In this document: positions 1 through 8,608 of the stretch, piece by piece | Layout of the letters: each line of letters starts with the position of its first letter | How positions within the stretch are numbered: the stretch's first letter is position 1 | Origin: Bifidobacterium breve | GTDB lineage: Bacteria; Acidobacteriota; Vicinamibacteria; Vicinamibacterales; CAVVIG01 | Reading direction: 5' to 3' | Length of the DNA stretch: 36,548 nucleotides | NCBI GenBank assembly: GCA_943328785.2 | Contig: CALQBJ020000009.1 | Coordinates: 1-36,548 of the forward strand | The notes under the pieces: generated by a model | What the model was told of the DNA's origin: nothing | What the model saw: only the letters and a program-made list of their open reading frames with translations | Databases searched by the model: none | Program-made: the position numbers and the translations under genes

Positions 1-1699
1 GCTCGAAGATGCGCTCACCTACCTCCCGTGTCATGCCCGCGCCGGTGTCGGCCACGCGCAGCGCCACGAAGGGACCGGGCGTCACTTCGTGAAGCGCGGC
101 GAACTCCGGCGTAACCGTCACCGCGGCCACGCCGATGGTGAGTGTGCCGCCGACCGGCATCGCGTCACGTGCGTTCACCGCCAGGGAGAGCATCACCTGT
201 TCGAGCTGGTTGGGGTCGGCGAACACATGCAGCTGCCCATCCTCGGGGGCGTCGAGCACCAGCGTGATGTCTTTGCCGATAAGGCGCCGCAGCATCGTGG
301 CCGACTGTGTGACGTGCGCGCCGACGTTCACCACGGCCGGTACCAGGATCTGCTTGCGGCTGAAGGCGAGCAGCTGCTTGGTGAGGCGTGCCGCCCGATC
401 GCCCGCACTCTGGATCTCCTCGAACTCCGAGCGCAGCGGGTGGTCGATGGGCAGCTCGATCAACGCGAGTTCGCAGGTGCCGTTGATGATCGTCAGCAGG
501 TTGTTGAAGTCGTGCGCAACGCCGCCTGCCAGCCGACCGATCCCTTCCATCTTCTGCGCCTGCAGGAACCGCTGCTCGAGGCGCTTCTGCTCGGTGAGCT
601 CGCGCTTCACGCCGACGAAGTGCGTGATGGCGCCGTCGGCGTTGCGCACCGGAGTAATCGTCTGCTCCTCGAGGTGAAGCGAGCCGTTCTTCTTCCGGTT
701 CGTCATCTCGCCGGTCCAGACGCGGCCCTGCAGGATGGTGCTCCACATCTGGCGGTAGGACGTCTCGTCCTGGACACCCGATTTCAGCAGGTCGCGCGGG
801 TTCCTGCCGACCGCCTCCTCGAGCGTGTAGCCAGAGACCGCCGTGAACGCAGGGTTGACCCATTCGATCGTGCCGTTGCGGTCGGTGAGGACCACGCCGT
901 CGGCCGACGAGTTCAGCGCGGCACCCTGCAGCCGGAGCAGTTCCTCCGCGCGGTGCTGCTCGGTGACGTCCTGCAGCGTGCCCGACACGCGCACCGGCGT
1001 GCCCTGCTCGTCGAAGTAGGCCTTGCAGCGTCCGCGGACGAACCTTGTCGAGCCGTCCGGCCGCAGGACACGGAACTCGACCTCGACGGTCATCCGCTCC
1101 GTGATCGACTGCTGGAACATCATGTCGATCAGGTGCCGGTCCTCGGCGTGCACGGCCGCGATGAACAGCTCGAACGTGATCGGCGTGCCGACGGGCATCG
1201 TGCCCATGACCGCGTAGGACTCGTCGGACCAGTGCGCCTGGCCCGTCGCGATGTCGAGCTCCCAGCCGCCGATGTGCGCGATGCGCTGCGCCTCGGCCAG
1301 GACGGCCTCGCTGCGGCGCAGCTGCCGGTCCAGCCTGTCCTTGTTGAGCGCGATCTCGATCGTCGTGCGCAGGACCTGCGCATCGAACGGCTTGATGATG
1401 TAGCCGGACGGGTCGGCCTGCTTCGCTCGCTCAACCACGTCGTTGGTGGCGTACGCCGTGAGGAACACGCACGGGACCTGCAGTTCGTGCCGGATGGTCG
1501 TGGCCGCCTCGATGCCGTCCATCTCCCCCGCGAGATGGATGTCCATCAGCACCAGTTCGGGCCGCAGCTGTCTCGCGGTGTCCACCGCTGCTTCACCGTC
1601 GATGGCCATATCGACCGGGCCGTACCCAAGGTCCATCAGCTGGCGCTGGATGTCCCTGGCGATGATGCCTTCGTCTTCGACGATTAGGATGCGCGTCAT
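1..1699 (-). CDS. Hybrid sensor protein: N-terminal response-regulator receiver, PAS domains, HisKA/HATPase kinase; C-terminus cut by window edge
   Basis: My own reverse-strand translation from ATG at 1699: MTRILIVEDEGIIARDIQRQLMDLGYGP...LVLMDIHLAGEMDGIEAA...VFLTAYA...YIIKPFDAQVL (receiver), then PAS/PAC text, then KMEGIGRLAGGVAHDFNNLLTIINGTCELAL (H-box). Missing from the ORF track because it runs off the edge. Confidence 0.9.
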   Translation of the reverse strand, partial: MTRILIVEDEGIIARDIQRQLMDLGYGPVDMAIDGEAAVDTARQLRPELVLMDIHLAGEMDGIEAATTIRHELQVPCVFLTAYATNDVVERAKQADPSGYIIKPFDAQVLRTTIEIALNKDRLDRQLRRSEAVLAEAQRIAHIGGWELDIATGQAHWSDESYAVMGTMPVGTPITFELFIAAVHAEDRHLIDMMFQQSITERMTVEVEFRVLRPDGSTRFVRGRCKAYFDEQGTPVRVSGTLQDVTEQHRAEELLRLQGAALNSSADGVVLTDRNGTIEWVNPAFTAVSGYTLEEAVGRNPRDLLKSGVQDETSYRQMWSTILQGRVWTGEMTNRKKNGSLHLEEQTITPVRNADGAITHFVGVKRELTEQKRLEQRFLQAQKMEGIGRLAGGVAHDFNNLLTIINGTCELALIELPIDHPLRSEFEEIQSAGDRAARLTKQLLAFSRKQILVPAVVNVGAHVTQSATMLRRLIGKDITLVLDAPEDGQLHVFADPNQLEQVMLSLAVNARDAMPVGGTLTIGVAAVTVTPEFAALHEVTPGPFVALRVADTGAGMTREVGERIFE

Positions 1700-1708
1700 G
1701 GTGGGGCC

Positions 1709-4396
1709 CTATAGGTGCGGTGCGGACGGATGCTGAGGGACGAATGTCAGCGTGAACGACGCACCCGGGCCGGTCGTGCCGATCCCAAGCGTGGCGCGAA
1801 GCTGACGTGCCAGGTCCGACACCAGTTGCAGGCCGAGCGACGGCGTTCGCTCGAGCTCGAAGTGCGCCGGCAGGCCGATGCCCGTGTCGCGCACCGCCAG
1901 CCGCAGCGTCCCGCCCTCCAGGGCGGCCAGTTCCACCGCCACCGTGCCCGATGCCTGCTCCGGGAATGCGTGCTTGAGGCTGTTCGAGATCAGTTCGTTC
2001 ACGAGCAGGCCGCACGGCACTGCGAGGTCGATCTCTACCCTGGTCGGGGCGAGCGTCAGCGACAGTTCGATGCGACGACCGGGCGGCGCCAGCGATCCGA
2101 AGATGCGATGCGCCAGAGCGTCGAGGTAGGCCGCCAGATCGACCTCGACGACGTTGCCAGATCGATAGAGCAGTTCGTGCAGCACCGCCATCGAGAGGAT
2201 GCGGTGCTGCATGTCGCCCAGCACGGCCTTCACCTCGGCGGAGTCGCGCCGGCTCGCCTTGAGCCGGAGCAGGCTGCTCATGACCTGCAGGTTGTTCTTC
2301 ACCCGGTGGTGCACTTCGAGCAGCAGGGCTTCCTTTTCCCGCAGGGATGCGCGCAGGGCGATCTCGGCCTTCCGCTGGTCGCCGGTGATGTCTTCGAAGG
2401 CGCCGAGCAGGCACACCACTGCGCCGTGCTCGTCGGTGACGAGCACGGCTGACACGAGGAGGCGAAGCTGCGCGCCGCTGGTGGACCTGGCCAACATCTC
2501 GCCCGTCCACGTTCGGCGCTCGCGCAGGGCCGCCGCAATCTCCGTCACTTCGGCCGGTTCGGCCCAGAACTCCGAGGCGTGGCGCCCGATCACCTCGGCC
2601 GGGGTGTCGAAACCCCAGAGCCGCAGGAACGCGCGGTTCACGTAGGTGACGCGTCCCTCGAGCGTCGTGAGGGCCATCGAGGCCGGGGCCGCCTCGATGG
2701 CGAGCTCCTTGAGCCGGGTCCTCTCGGCCAGCTCGTGCAGGTCGGCCAGTTCGCGCGCCGTGCGCTGCAGTGCGCGTTCCGACTGCTGGCGCCTGCGGTC
2801 GATGTCGAACGTATCGAGCGCGACGCTGATGTCGGCGGCAAGGTCGGCCAGGAGGGCACGCCCGGTCTCGTCGAACAGCTCGCGCTCGCGCGCATACATC
2901 GTCAGCACACCGACCGCGCGCCCGGCACGAACCAGCGGTAGGCACCCCGACGTCGCCCAGCCGAACGGTGTCCCGCGGTCGTGCCACGGCGCGGTCGCCG
3001 CATCGGACGAGAAGTCGTCCACCCAGTAGGGGCGGTTCTCGCGAATCGCCGAACCGGCTGGTCCCTGACCGAGCGGGTCGTCGGCGTGTATCGAGAGGAC
3101 GAGGCCGTCGAGGTATCCACGGCCGTCACCGTACGACGCGACCGTCTTCACCAGGCCGGTGTCCTCGTCGGCCACGCCGATCCAGGCCATGGCCACTCCG
3201 CCGTCCCGCACCACGATCTCGCACAACTGCGGGAGCAGCTCCTTCTCGCTGCGGCTGCGGAGGATGGCCTCGTTGCAGCGGGCGAACGCCGCGGTCAGGC
3301 GCAACAACCGCTCGGCGCGCAGCTCGGCATGCTTGCGGTCGGTGATGTTCGCGTGAATGCCAAGGACGCGCGCCGGCCGTTCGAAGGCGTCGCGTTCGAC
3401 GACGGTGCCGGACGAGTGAATCCAGGCCCAGTCGCCGCTGTCGGTACGCTGGCGGAACTCCACCGCGTAGGTGTCGCGCCGGCCCGCCAGGTAGTCGGCC
3501 CATGCCGTCGTCACCCGCTCCACATCGTCGGGATGCGTGCGCTCGCCCAAGGGGGACGTCGATTCACGCAGGTCGAGCTCCCAGAACGCCTGGTGGGCGG
3601 CCTCCATCGCGAGGCTCAGGCGCACGTCCCGATCGCGAAGGGCATGCTCGGCTTCGTGGCTGGCCGTGATGTCGGTCCACGAACCGACAATCTCGATCGG
3701 ACCCTGGGCGTCGCGACGGACGACGCGCGCGGTGTCCTGCACCAGGACGGTCACGCCGTCCTTGCGCACGAACCGGTACTCGTGGACGACCGAGTCCTGC
3801 GTGCTGACGGTCGAGAACGCCGTGAGCGCCTGCTCGCGGTCGTCGGGGTGCACGTGCTCCAGCCACCAGTCGGGGACCAGCGCCTCGGCTTCGGTGAAGC
3901 CGAGCAGCCGTTCGACGTTGCCGCTGACCGTGACGGGCGCGATCTGGCCGTGGCGCCGTTCGAGCGCGTAGAGAATCGCCTGGCTGCTCGACTGCAACGC
4001 ATGCACGGCATCGAGCCGCGCGCGAAGCCTGGCGTCGTCATCGTCGGCGGATACGGCTGGCGGCGCGTCGGGCAGGTTGGCGGCGTCGCCGGCCAGGCGC
4101 CGCACGCGCCCCGTATCGTCGGTCTCGACGGCGACGGCGGTGAGGCGTATCGTCCGCCATGCGCCGTTGTTCGCGCGCTGCCTGACCACGAGCTGCAGCG
4201 ACCCCGTCTCGCCGGAGGCACACTGCTCAATGGCATGCCGTAGTTGATCCAGATTCGTGGGGTGGCACCGATCGAACCAGCGGTCGAGCCCCTCGCGGAC
4301 CGGAACGGACCCATGTCCGAGCAGGGCCGCGTAGTCCGCACCGAGTGCGGCACTGTGGGTGGAGAGGTCGAGCTCGAACGCGCCGTAGGTCGTCAC
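1709..4396 (-). CDS. Multi-PAS/GAF sensor histidine kinase, HisKA_2-type
   Basis: ORF 1709..4813; contains PAS/PAC repeats, a GAF-like segment and EVHHRVKNNLQVMSSLLRLKAS plus LLVNELISNSLKHAFPE and DTGIGLP. True start proposed at GTG 4396 (VTTYGAFELDLS), because upstream residues belong to a decayed kinase in another frame. Confidence 0.85.
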   Translation of the reverse strand: MTTYGAFELDLSTHSAALGADYAALLGHGSVPVREGLDRWFDRCHPTNLDQLRHAIEQCASGETGSLQLVVRQRANNGAWRTIRLTAVAVETDDTGRVRRLAGDAANLPDAPPAVSADDDDARLRARLDAVHALQSSSQAILYALERRHGQIAPVTVSGNVERLLGFTEAEALVPDWWLEHVHPDDREQALTAFSTVSTQDSVVHEYRFVRKDGVTVLVQDTARVVRRDAQGPIEIVGSWTDITASHEAEHALRDRDVRLSLAMEAAHQAFWELDLRESTSPLGERTHPDDVERVTTAWADYLAGRRDTYAVEFRQRTDSGDWAWIHSSGTVVERDAFERPARVLGIHANITDRKHAELRAERLLRLTAAFARCNEAILRSRSEKELLPQLCEIVVRDGGVAMAWIGVADEDTGLVKTVASYGDGRGYLDGLVLSIHADDPLGQGPAGSAIRENRPYWVDDFSSDAATAPWHDRGTPFGWATSGCLPLVRAGRAVGVLTMYARERELFDETGRALLADLAADISVALDTFDIDRRRQQSERALQRTARELADLHELAERTRLKELAIEAAPASMALTTLEGRVTYVNRAFLRLWGFDTPAEVIGRHASEFWAEPAEVTEIAAALRERRTWTGEMLARSTSGAQLRLLVSAVLVTDEHGAVVCLLGAFEDITGDQRKAEIALRASLREKEALLLEVHHRVKNNLQVMSSLLRLKASRRDSAEVKAVLGDMQHRILSMAVLHELLYRSGNVVEVDLAAYLDALAHRIFGSLAPPGRRIELSLTLAPTRVEIDLAVPCGLLVNELISNSLKHAFPEQASGTVAVELAALEGGTLRLAVRDTGIGLPAHFELERTPSLGLQLVSDLARQLRATLGIGTTGPGASFTLTFVPQHPSAPHL

Positions 4397-4910
4397 AGTG
4401 CGGGCCCTCCCGCGTGGGCGGCCAGGCGCGGCGTGAGGCGGTTCGACACCAGCGCGTTCACGAGGATCCCGCACCGCCCGCTCGAGATCGGCCGCGCCCG
4501 GTTCGAGAGAGACGCGCAGTGCGACGCGGCCCGACACGGGTGCCATCGAGCGGACGATCTGGTTGACCAGCCGGTGGACGTAGGTCGCGAGGTCGACGTG
4601 GCCGAGATTATCGGCCAGCTGGAGCGTCTCGTGCAACCGCGCCATCGAGACGATACAGCCCTGCATCTCGGTGGGTAGAGCCAGCACCCCCACGTCGTTC
4701 GTGCGACCGAGTTCGAGCCGCAGCAGGCAGACCGGTTCGCCGGAGTCGCCGGTCACCATGACCGCCGAGGCGAGCAGGTCGAGTGTCCGCCCGTCCTGCG
4801 TCACCGCGCGCATCTCGTCGCGGTAGAAGTCCAGTTGGGCGGTTAGGGATTCTACAAGTGGAGCGGCCTGCGGACCAACTCCGTCATACTGTCGCTGGAG
4901 CGATGCTCAG
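4393..4910 (-). pseudogene. Decayed C-terminal half of a PAS-HisKA_2 histidine kinase
   Basis: Frame reads LTAQLDFYRDEMRAVTQDGRTLDLLASAVMVTG (PAS-like), then CIVSMARLHETLQLADNLGHVDLATYVHRLVNQIVRSMAPVSGRVALRVSLEPGAADLERAV, similar to the intact kinase (HRILSMAVLHELLYRSGNVVEVDLAAYLDALAHRIFGSLAPPGRRIELSLTL). A shift near 4474 then restores CGILVNALVSNRL and stops at 4393. Upstream frame is closed by a stop near 4910. Confidence 0.7.
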
Positions 4911-4915
4911 ACGTG

Positions 4916-4973
4916 CGTAGCTGCCGGCCTTCAGGCCGGCCCGGTTCAGCGAACCTGAAGGTTCGCGGCTACG
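4916..4973. repeat. Cloverleaf-like palindromic intergenic repeat
   Basis: CGTAGC (4916-4921) and GCTACG (4968-4973) are inverted termini enclosing two 18-bp hairpins: GCCGGCCTTCAGGCCGGC (4923-4940) and GCGAACCTGAAGGTTCGC (4949-4966). Confidence 0.85.
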
Positions 4974-4982
4974 CGGAGAGCG

Positions 4983-5444
4983 CTCCGGGAGCCGGTGACG
5001 GTCGTCGTGACGTGACACGTGCGGCCGGGGCATGAAGCCGATTACGAGCAGTGGCCGCGACGCATCAACCACGAGGCCACCGCGTGTGCCGGCTATCTGG
5101 GCACCGAGGTGCATCCGCCGGCGCCCGAGGCGCCGGTGCGGGAGGCCGCCTCCACCTGGCACGAGACGGCCGGCTTCGAGTTCTGGTTCCTGCCGCCCAA
5201 GGGGACGGTCGTGGCGAAGCCGTCGAGGCTCCGCATGGCAGGCGTCACCACCGTCGTGCTCTCCGTGATGATCATGACCGTTGGCCGGCTGCTTGGCTTC
5301 TACCTCGACTTCCTGCCGCTGGCCCTCCGCACGCTGGTGATCCTGCCGCTGGAGGTGTTACTGATGACCTACGTGCTGATGCCGCGCGTCACCCGAGCCC
5401 TCGCGCCCTGGATCTATCCGAGAACGGCACCGACGCACACCTAG
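4983..5444 (+). pseudogene. Antibiotic biosynthesis monooxygenase (ABM)-like membrane protein, decayed
   Basis: Frame reads ALREPVTVVVT*HVRPGHEADYEQWPRRINHEATACAGYLGTEVHPP...TAGFEFWFLPPKGTVVAKPSRLRM...LEVLLMTYVLMPRVTRALAPWIYP. In-frame TGA at 5013-5015, and the segment between GYLGTEV and GFEFWF looks too short for the usual ABM core. Confidence 0.65.
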
Positions 5445-5470
5445 CGATTTCGGGCTAGAATCCCGGCCTC

Positions 5471-6283
5471 ATGATCACATTCAGCGCGTTCCGCCGGTTC
5501 ACCTACGCCACGCTGCTTGCCGCGGCGCCGATTGTGGCCCTGTCGGCCCAGAGTCCGACCGGGGCGATCACCCGTACGGCCGACGGCAAACCGAACCTCA
5601 CCGGGATCTGGCAGGCGATGAATACCGCCAACTGGGACCTGCAGGCGCACGACGCGAAGATGGGCCCGGTGGTCTCGCTGGCCGCGGCGTTCGCTGTGCA
5701 GCCCGGCCCCGGCGTGGTCGAGGGGAACGAGATCCCCTACCTGCCGGACGCGCTGAAGCAGAAGCGGGCGAATGCCGCCAACTGGATGGCGCTCGACCCC
5801 GAGGTGAAGTGCTACATGCCGGGGATTCCGCGGGCCACCTACCAGCCGTTCCCCTTCCAGATCGTCCAGTCGCCGAACACGGTCGTCATGTCCTACGAAT
5901 TCAGCAGCACCAGCCGCATTGTCCGCATGGGCACGAAGGAAGAGAGCCCGGCGCCGGCGTGGATGGGATGGAACGTCGGCAAGTGGGACGGCGACACGCT
6001 GGTGATTGACGTCACCGATCAGATGGAAGAGACCTGGTTCGACCGGGCCGGCAACTTCCACAGCGACGCGCTGCATGTGGTGGAGCGCATCACGCCGATC
6101 GACGGCAACACGCTGAAGTACGAAGCCACCATCGAAGACCCGAAGGTCTTCAGCCGCCCCTGGACGATCAGCATGCCGCTCTACCGGCGTCGCGAAGCGA
6201 ACGCACAGTTGATGGAATACAAGTGCGTGCCGTTCGCGGAAGAGCTGATGTACGGACACCTGCGGAAGAAGCCGACGCGGTAG
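5471..6283 (+). CDS. Secreted protein of unknown function (GKPNLTGIWQ family)
   Basis: ORF with signal peptide (LLAAAPIVALSAQ) and ADGKPNLTGIWQAMNTANWDLQ motif; similar to the 7273..8349 product. Confidence 0.85.
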   Translation: MITFSAFRRFTYATLLAAAPIVALSAQSPTGAITRTADGKPNLTGIWQAMNTANWDLQAHDAKMGPVVSLAAAFAVQPGPGVVEGNEIPYLPDALKQKRANAANWMALDPEVKCYMPGIPRATYQPFPFQIVQSPNTVVMSYEFSSTSRIVRMGTKEESPAPAWMGWNVGKWDGDTLVIDVTDQMEETWFDRAGNFHSDALHVVERITPIDGNTLKYEATIEDPKVFSRPWTISMPLYRRREANAQLMEYKCVPFAEELMYGHLRKKPTR

Positions 6284-6344
6284 TCGTTGGTCGTTGGTCG
6301 GCTGCCAGGCCGAGAGCCTGAAGCCCAGAGCCCGAAGCCGGCGT

Positions 6345-6704
6345 CTACGGCCGGACGCCGCTGCGCACGGTGGACGTGCTGCAGCTCGAGGCGACCCAGG
6401 CGAGCGAGCTGGCCTTCAGGACGTACTGACCGGCGGGTGTGGCCGGTGCAGTCAGCGTGCCCGCCACTTCCACGGTGTGCCGGACGTGCGGTGCCAACTG
6501 CGCGGCGTCGCCCTGAATGCGGTAGACCGTCGGCTTCTCACCCCGCGGATCCGTCAGTACGAACCTCGGCGCGGCCGCCGTGCCCTGACGGGTGAGGCAG
6601 CCGATCGCGACGTAGCGGGTGAGCGGCGCGGCCGCGGTCTGTCCCAGGACGATGGGGGACAGACCGAGGACCAGGCCAAGGGTGAGAGCGGTGGTGAGGC
6701 GCAT
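6345..6704 (-). CDS. Small secreted protein of unknown function
   Basis: MRLTTALTLGLVLGLSPIVLGQTAAAPLTRYVAIGCLTRQGTAAAPRFVLTDPRG...; signal peptide starts at Met 6704. Confidence 0.7.
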   Translation of the reverse strand: MRLTTALTLGLVLGLSPIVLGQTAAAPLTRYVAIGCLTRQGTAAAPRFVLTDPRGEKPTVYRIQGDAAQLAPHVRHTVEVAGTLTAPATPAGQYVLKASSLAWVASSCSTSTVRSGVRP

Positions 6705-6723
6705 GCGGCTCGAGTGGCTGCTG

Positions 6724-7152
6724 TTACCGCGGCGGTTCGGTGGTGTCGGCGCCGTCCTTCGGCGCACCGGTACCGGACGACCCCATGAACAGCGTACGGC
6801 CGTCCGGGAACGTGATGTTGCGGCCGTTGGCGCGCAGTGTTCCGTCCTTCGCCTGGTAGCCGGCGACGACGATGACCGTGCCGATGGCGACCGTGTTGCG
6901 CGTGATGCCGCGACGCTGAAGGGTGTTGGGCGTGCCGCCTTCGACGGCCCACTCCTCGACCTTGCCGTCGGGCTTGGTCACCTTCATGTGAATCCACGCG
7001 TGCGGATTGATCAGCTCGACCTTCGTGATCGGACCCTGCAGCTTCACGGGCGCGTTCGGGTTGAACTCGGCCGAGAACGCATGATGGGCTACGAGCGGGG
7101 TACCTGCGAGGAGCAGCAGCGCGGCTGCGGCACCGAAACTTCGCTTACGCAT
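6724..7152 (-). CDS. DUF6152-like secreted protein
   Basis: MRKRSFGAAAALLLLAGTPLVAHHAFSAEFNPNAPVKLQGPITKVELINPHAWIHMKV...; HHAF(S)AEFD-type motif followed by INPHAW. Confidence 0.8.
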   Translation of the reverse strand: MRKRSFGAAAALLLLAGTPLVAHHAFSAEFNPNAPVKLQGPITKVELINPHAWIHMKVTKPDGKVEEWAVEGGTPNTLQRRGITRNTVAIGTVIVVAGYQAKDGTLRANGRNITFPDGRTLFMGSSGTGAPKDGADTTEPPR

Positions 7153-7272
7153 GAATCGCCTTCCTTCCCTCCGCCGGGAGTCTACGCCATTGACGGCCGA
7201 ATTTGAACTTTGGCCTTCCACTTTCGTCGCTTTCCTCTTACCTTATGCCTTCTGACGATCAGGAGGATTGAC

Positions 7273-8349
7273 GTGAGGCAGGTATTCGCGGTTATTGCGG
7301 CGCTCGGACTCGCGGCGGTGACGGTGGCCGCGCAGCAGGGGAGTTCCACCTGGACCCCGCCGCGCACGCCGGACGGTCATCCCGATCTACAGGGCGTGTG
7401 GGCGAATAACGGCATTACGCCGATGACGCGCCCGACGCAGTGGAAGGACAAGGGGCCGTACCTCTCGTCCGCCGACGTCGAGGACATGAAGCAGACCTTG
7501 GCGAAGTTTGTCGATCAGGGCGGCGATGCCATCTTCGGCAACGTCATCCAGCTCGCGCTGAACGCGAAGGACACTGGCAAGTTCAACCAGACGTCCTACG
7601 ACCCCACCACGGGGAACTACAACCAGTTCTGGATGGCCGATCGCGACATCGACAATCGCACGTCGCTCATCATCGATCCGCCCGATGGCCAGTTCCCGCC
7701 GCTCACTGCCGAAGGGAGCGCGCGCCGTGCGCTCGGCCGCCAGCAGGTGGTGGTGGAAGGGTCGGAAGGTGGCGAGCGTGGACCGGCCGATGGCCCCGAG
7801 GATCGGCCCTTGTCGGAACGCTGCATCTCGTACGGTGTGCCGCGTCTGCAGGCCAACTACAACAGCTACTTCCAGATCATCCAGTCGCCGGAGACGGTCA
7901 CCGTCTACCAGGAGATGATCCACGACGCGCGCATGGTGAACATGCGCGGCGCGCCGCACCTGCCGTCGAGCGTCCGCCAGCTGCACGGCGACCCGCGCGG
8001 CCGCTGGGAGGGCGACACGCTGGTGGTGGAGTCCACCAACTTCGTGAACGGTTTCCAGGGCTCGACGCCTGACGTGAAGGTCACCGAGCGCTTCTCGCGC
8101 ACGGAAGCCGATCACCTGAACTGGCAGATCACCGTCGACGACCCGAAGACCTGGACGACGCCGTGGACCTTCATGATTCGCCTGAAGCTCACGGAAGACC
8201 AGATCTACGAGTACGCCTGCCACGAGGGGAACCACTCGATGATCGGCATCCTCGCCGGCGCCCGCGCCGACGAAGCGCGCGACGCCGCCGCCGCGAAGCG
8301 TACGCCGGCCGCGAAGGCGGCGTCGAAGCCGGCTACCGCCAAGAAGTAG
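7273..8349 (+). CDS. Secreted protein of unknown function, paralogue of 5471..6283, with Lys/Ala-rich C-terminal tail
   Basis: GTG start at 7273 preceded by AGGAGG (7261); PDGHPDLQGVWANNG, YFQIIQSPETVTVYQEM, GDTLVVESTNF; tail AAAAKRTPAAKAASKPATAKK. Confidence 0.85.
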   Translation: MRQVFAVIAALGLAAVTVAAQQGSSTWTPPRTPDGHPDLQGVWANNGITPMTRPTQWKDKGPYLSSADVEDMKQTLAKFVDQGGDAIFGNVIQLALNAKDTGKFNQTSYDPTTGNYNQFWMADRDIDNRTSLIIDPPDGQFPPLTAEGSARRALGRQQVVVEGSEGGERGPADGPEDRPLSERCISYGVPRLQANYNSYFQIIQSPETVTVYQEMIHDARMVNMRGAPHLPSSVRQLHGDPRGRWEGDTLVVESTNFVNGFQGSTPDVKVTERFSRTEADHLNWQITVDDPKTWTTPWTFMIRLKLTEDQIYEYACHEGNHSMIGILAGARADEARDAAAAKRTPAAKAASKPATAKK

Positions 8350-8354
8350 GACGA

Positions 8355-8432
8355 CGTCACGAAGGGCACGAAGGGGTACGAAGCTTTTCCAGGAAAGCCT
8401 TCGCGTTCTTCGTGCCTTCGTGAAGGTCTTCC
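8355..8432. repeat. CACGAAGG-type inverted intergenic repeat, copy 1
   Basis: gtcacgaagggcacgaaggggtacgaag ... ccttcgcgttcttcgtgccttcgtgaag forms a long imperfect hairpin; related copy at 11519-11592. Confidence 0.75.
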
Positions 8433-8446
8433 GATCCGCCTGTCCG

Positions 8447-8471
8447 GGTCCGGCTAAAGCCGGACACTACG
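8447..8471. repeat. GGTCCGGCTAAAGCCGGACACTACG palindromic repeat
   Basis: GTCCGGCTAAAGCCGGAC at 8448-8465; same core at 21265-21282, variant inverted at about 21308-21328, and GTCCGGCTTTAGCCGGAC (its reverse complement) at 36228-36245 and 36294-36311. Confidence 0.85.
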
Positions 8472-8608
8472 CGCCCCACCCGCCCTCCAGGCCTACCTGC
8501 CCACTTCTCACTCTTCTGACCCCGCCTGTTGCGTGCGGGTGTATTCTCCACGCCTGCTATTGATCAGGGAGCCAGCCGGAAACATGTAGCGACGTCGGAA
8601 TCAGGAGA

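Noticed and set aside
89-1687. 532-aa plus-strand ORF
   Set aside because: Antisense to the receiver/PAS/kinase CDS; Arg/His/Val-rich shadow ORF typical of high-GC DNA.
1593-2987. 464-aa minus-strand ORF
   Set aside because: Same strand but a different frame from the kinase; Arg/Gly/Ala-rich with no domain text.
2981-4243. 420-aa plus-strand ORF
   Set aside because: Antisense to the multi-PAS kinase; no recognisable motif.
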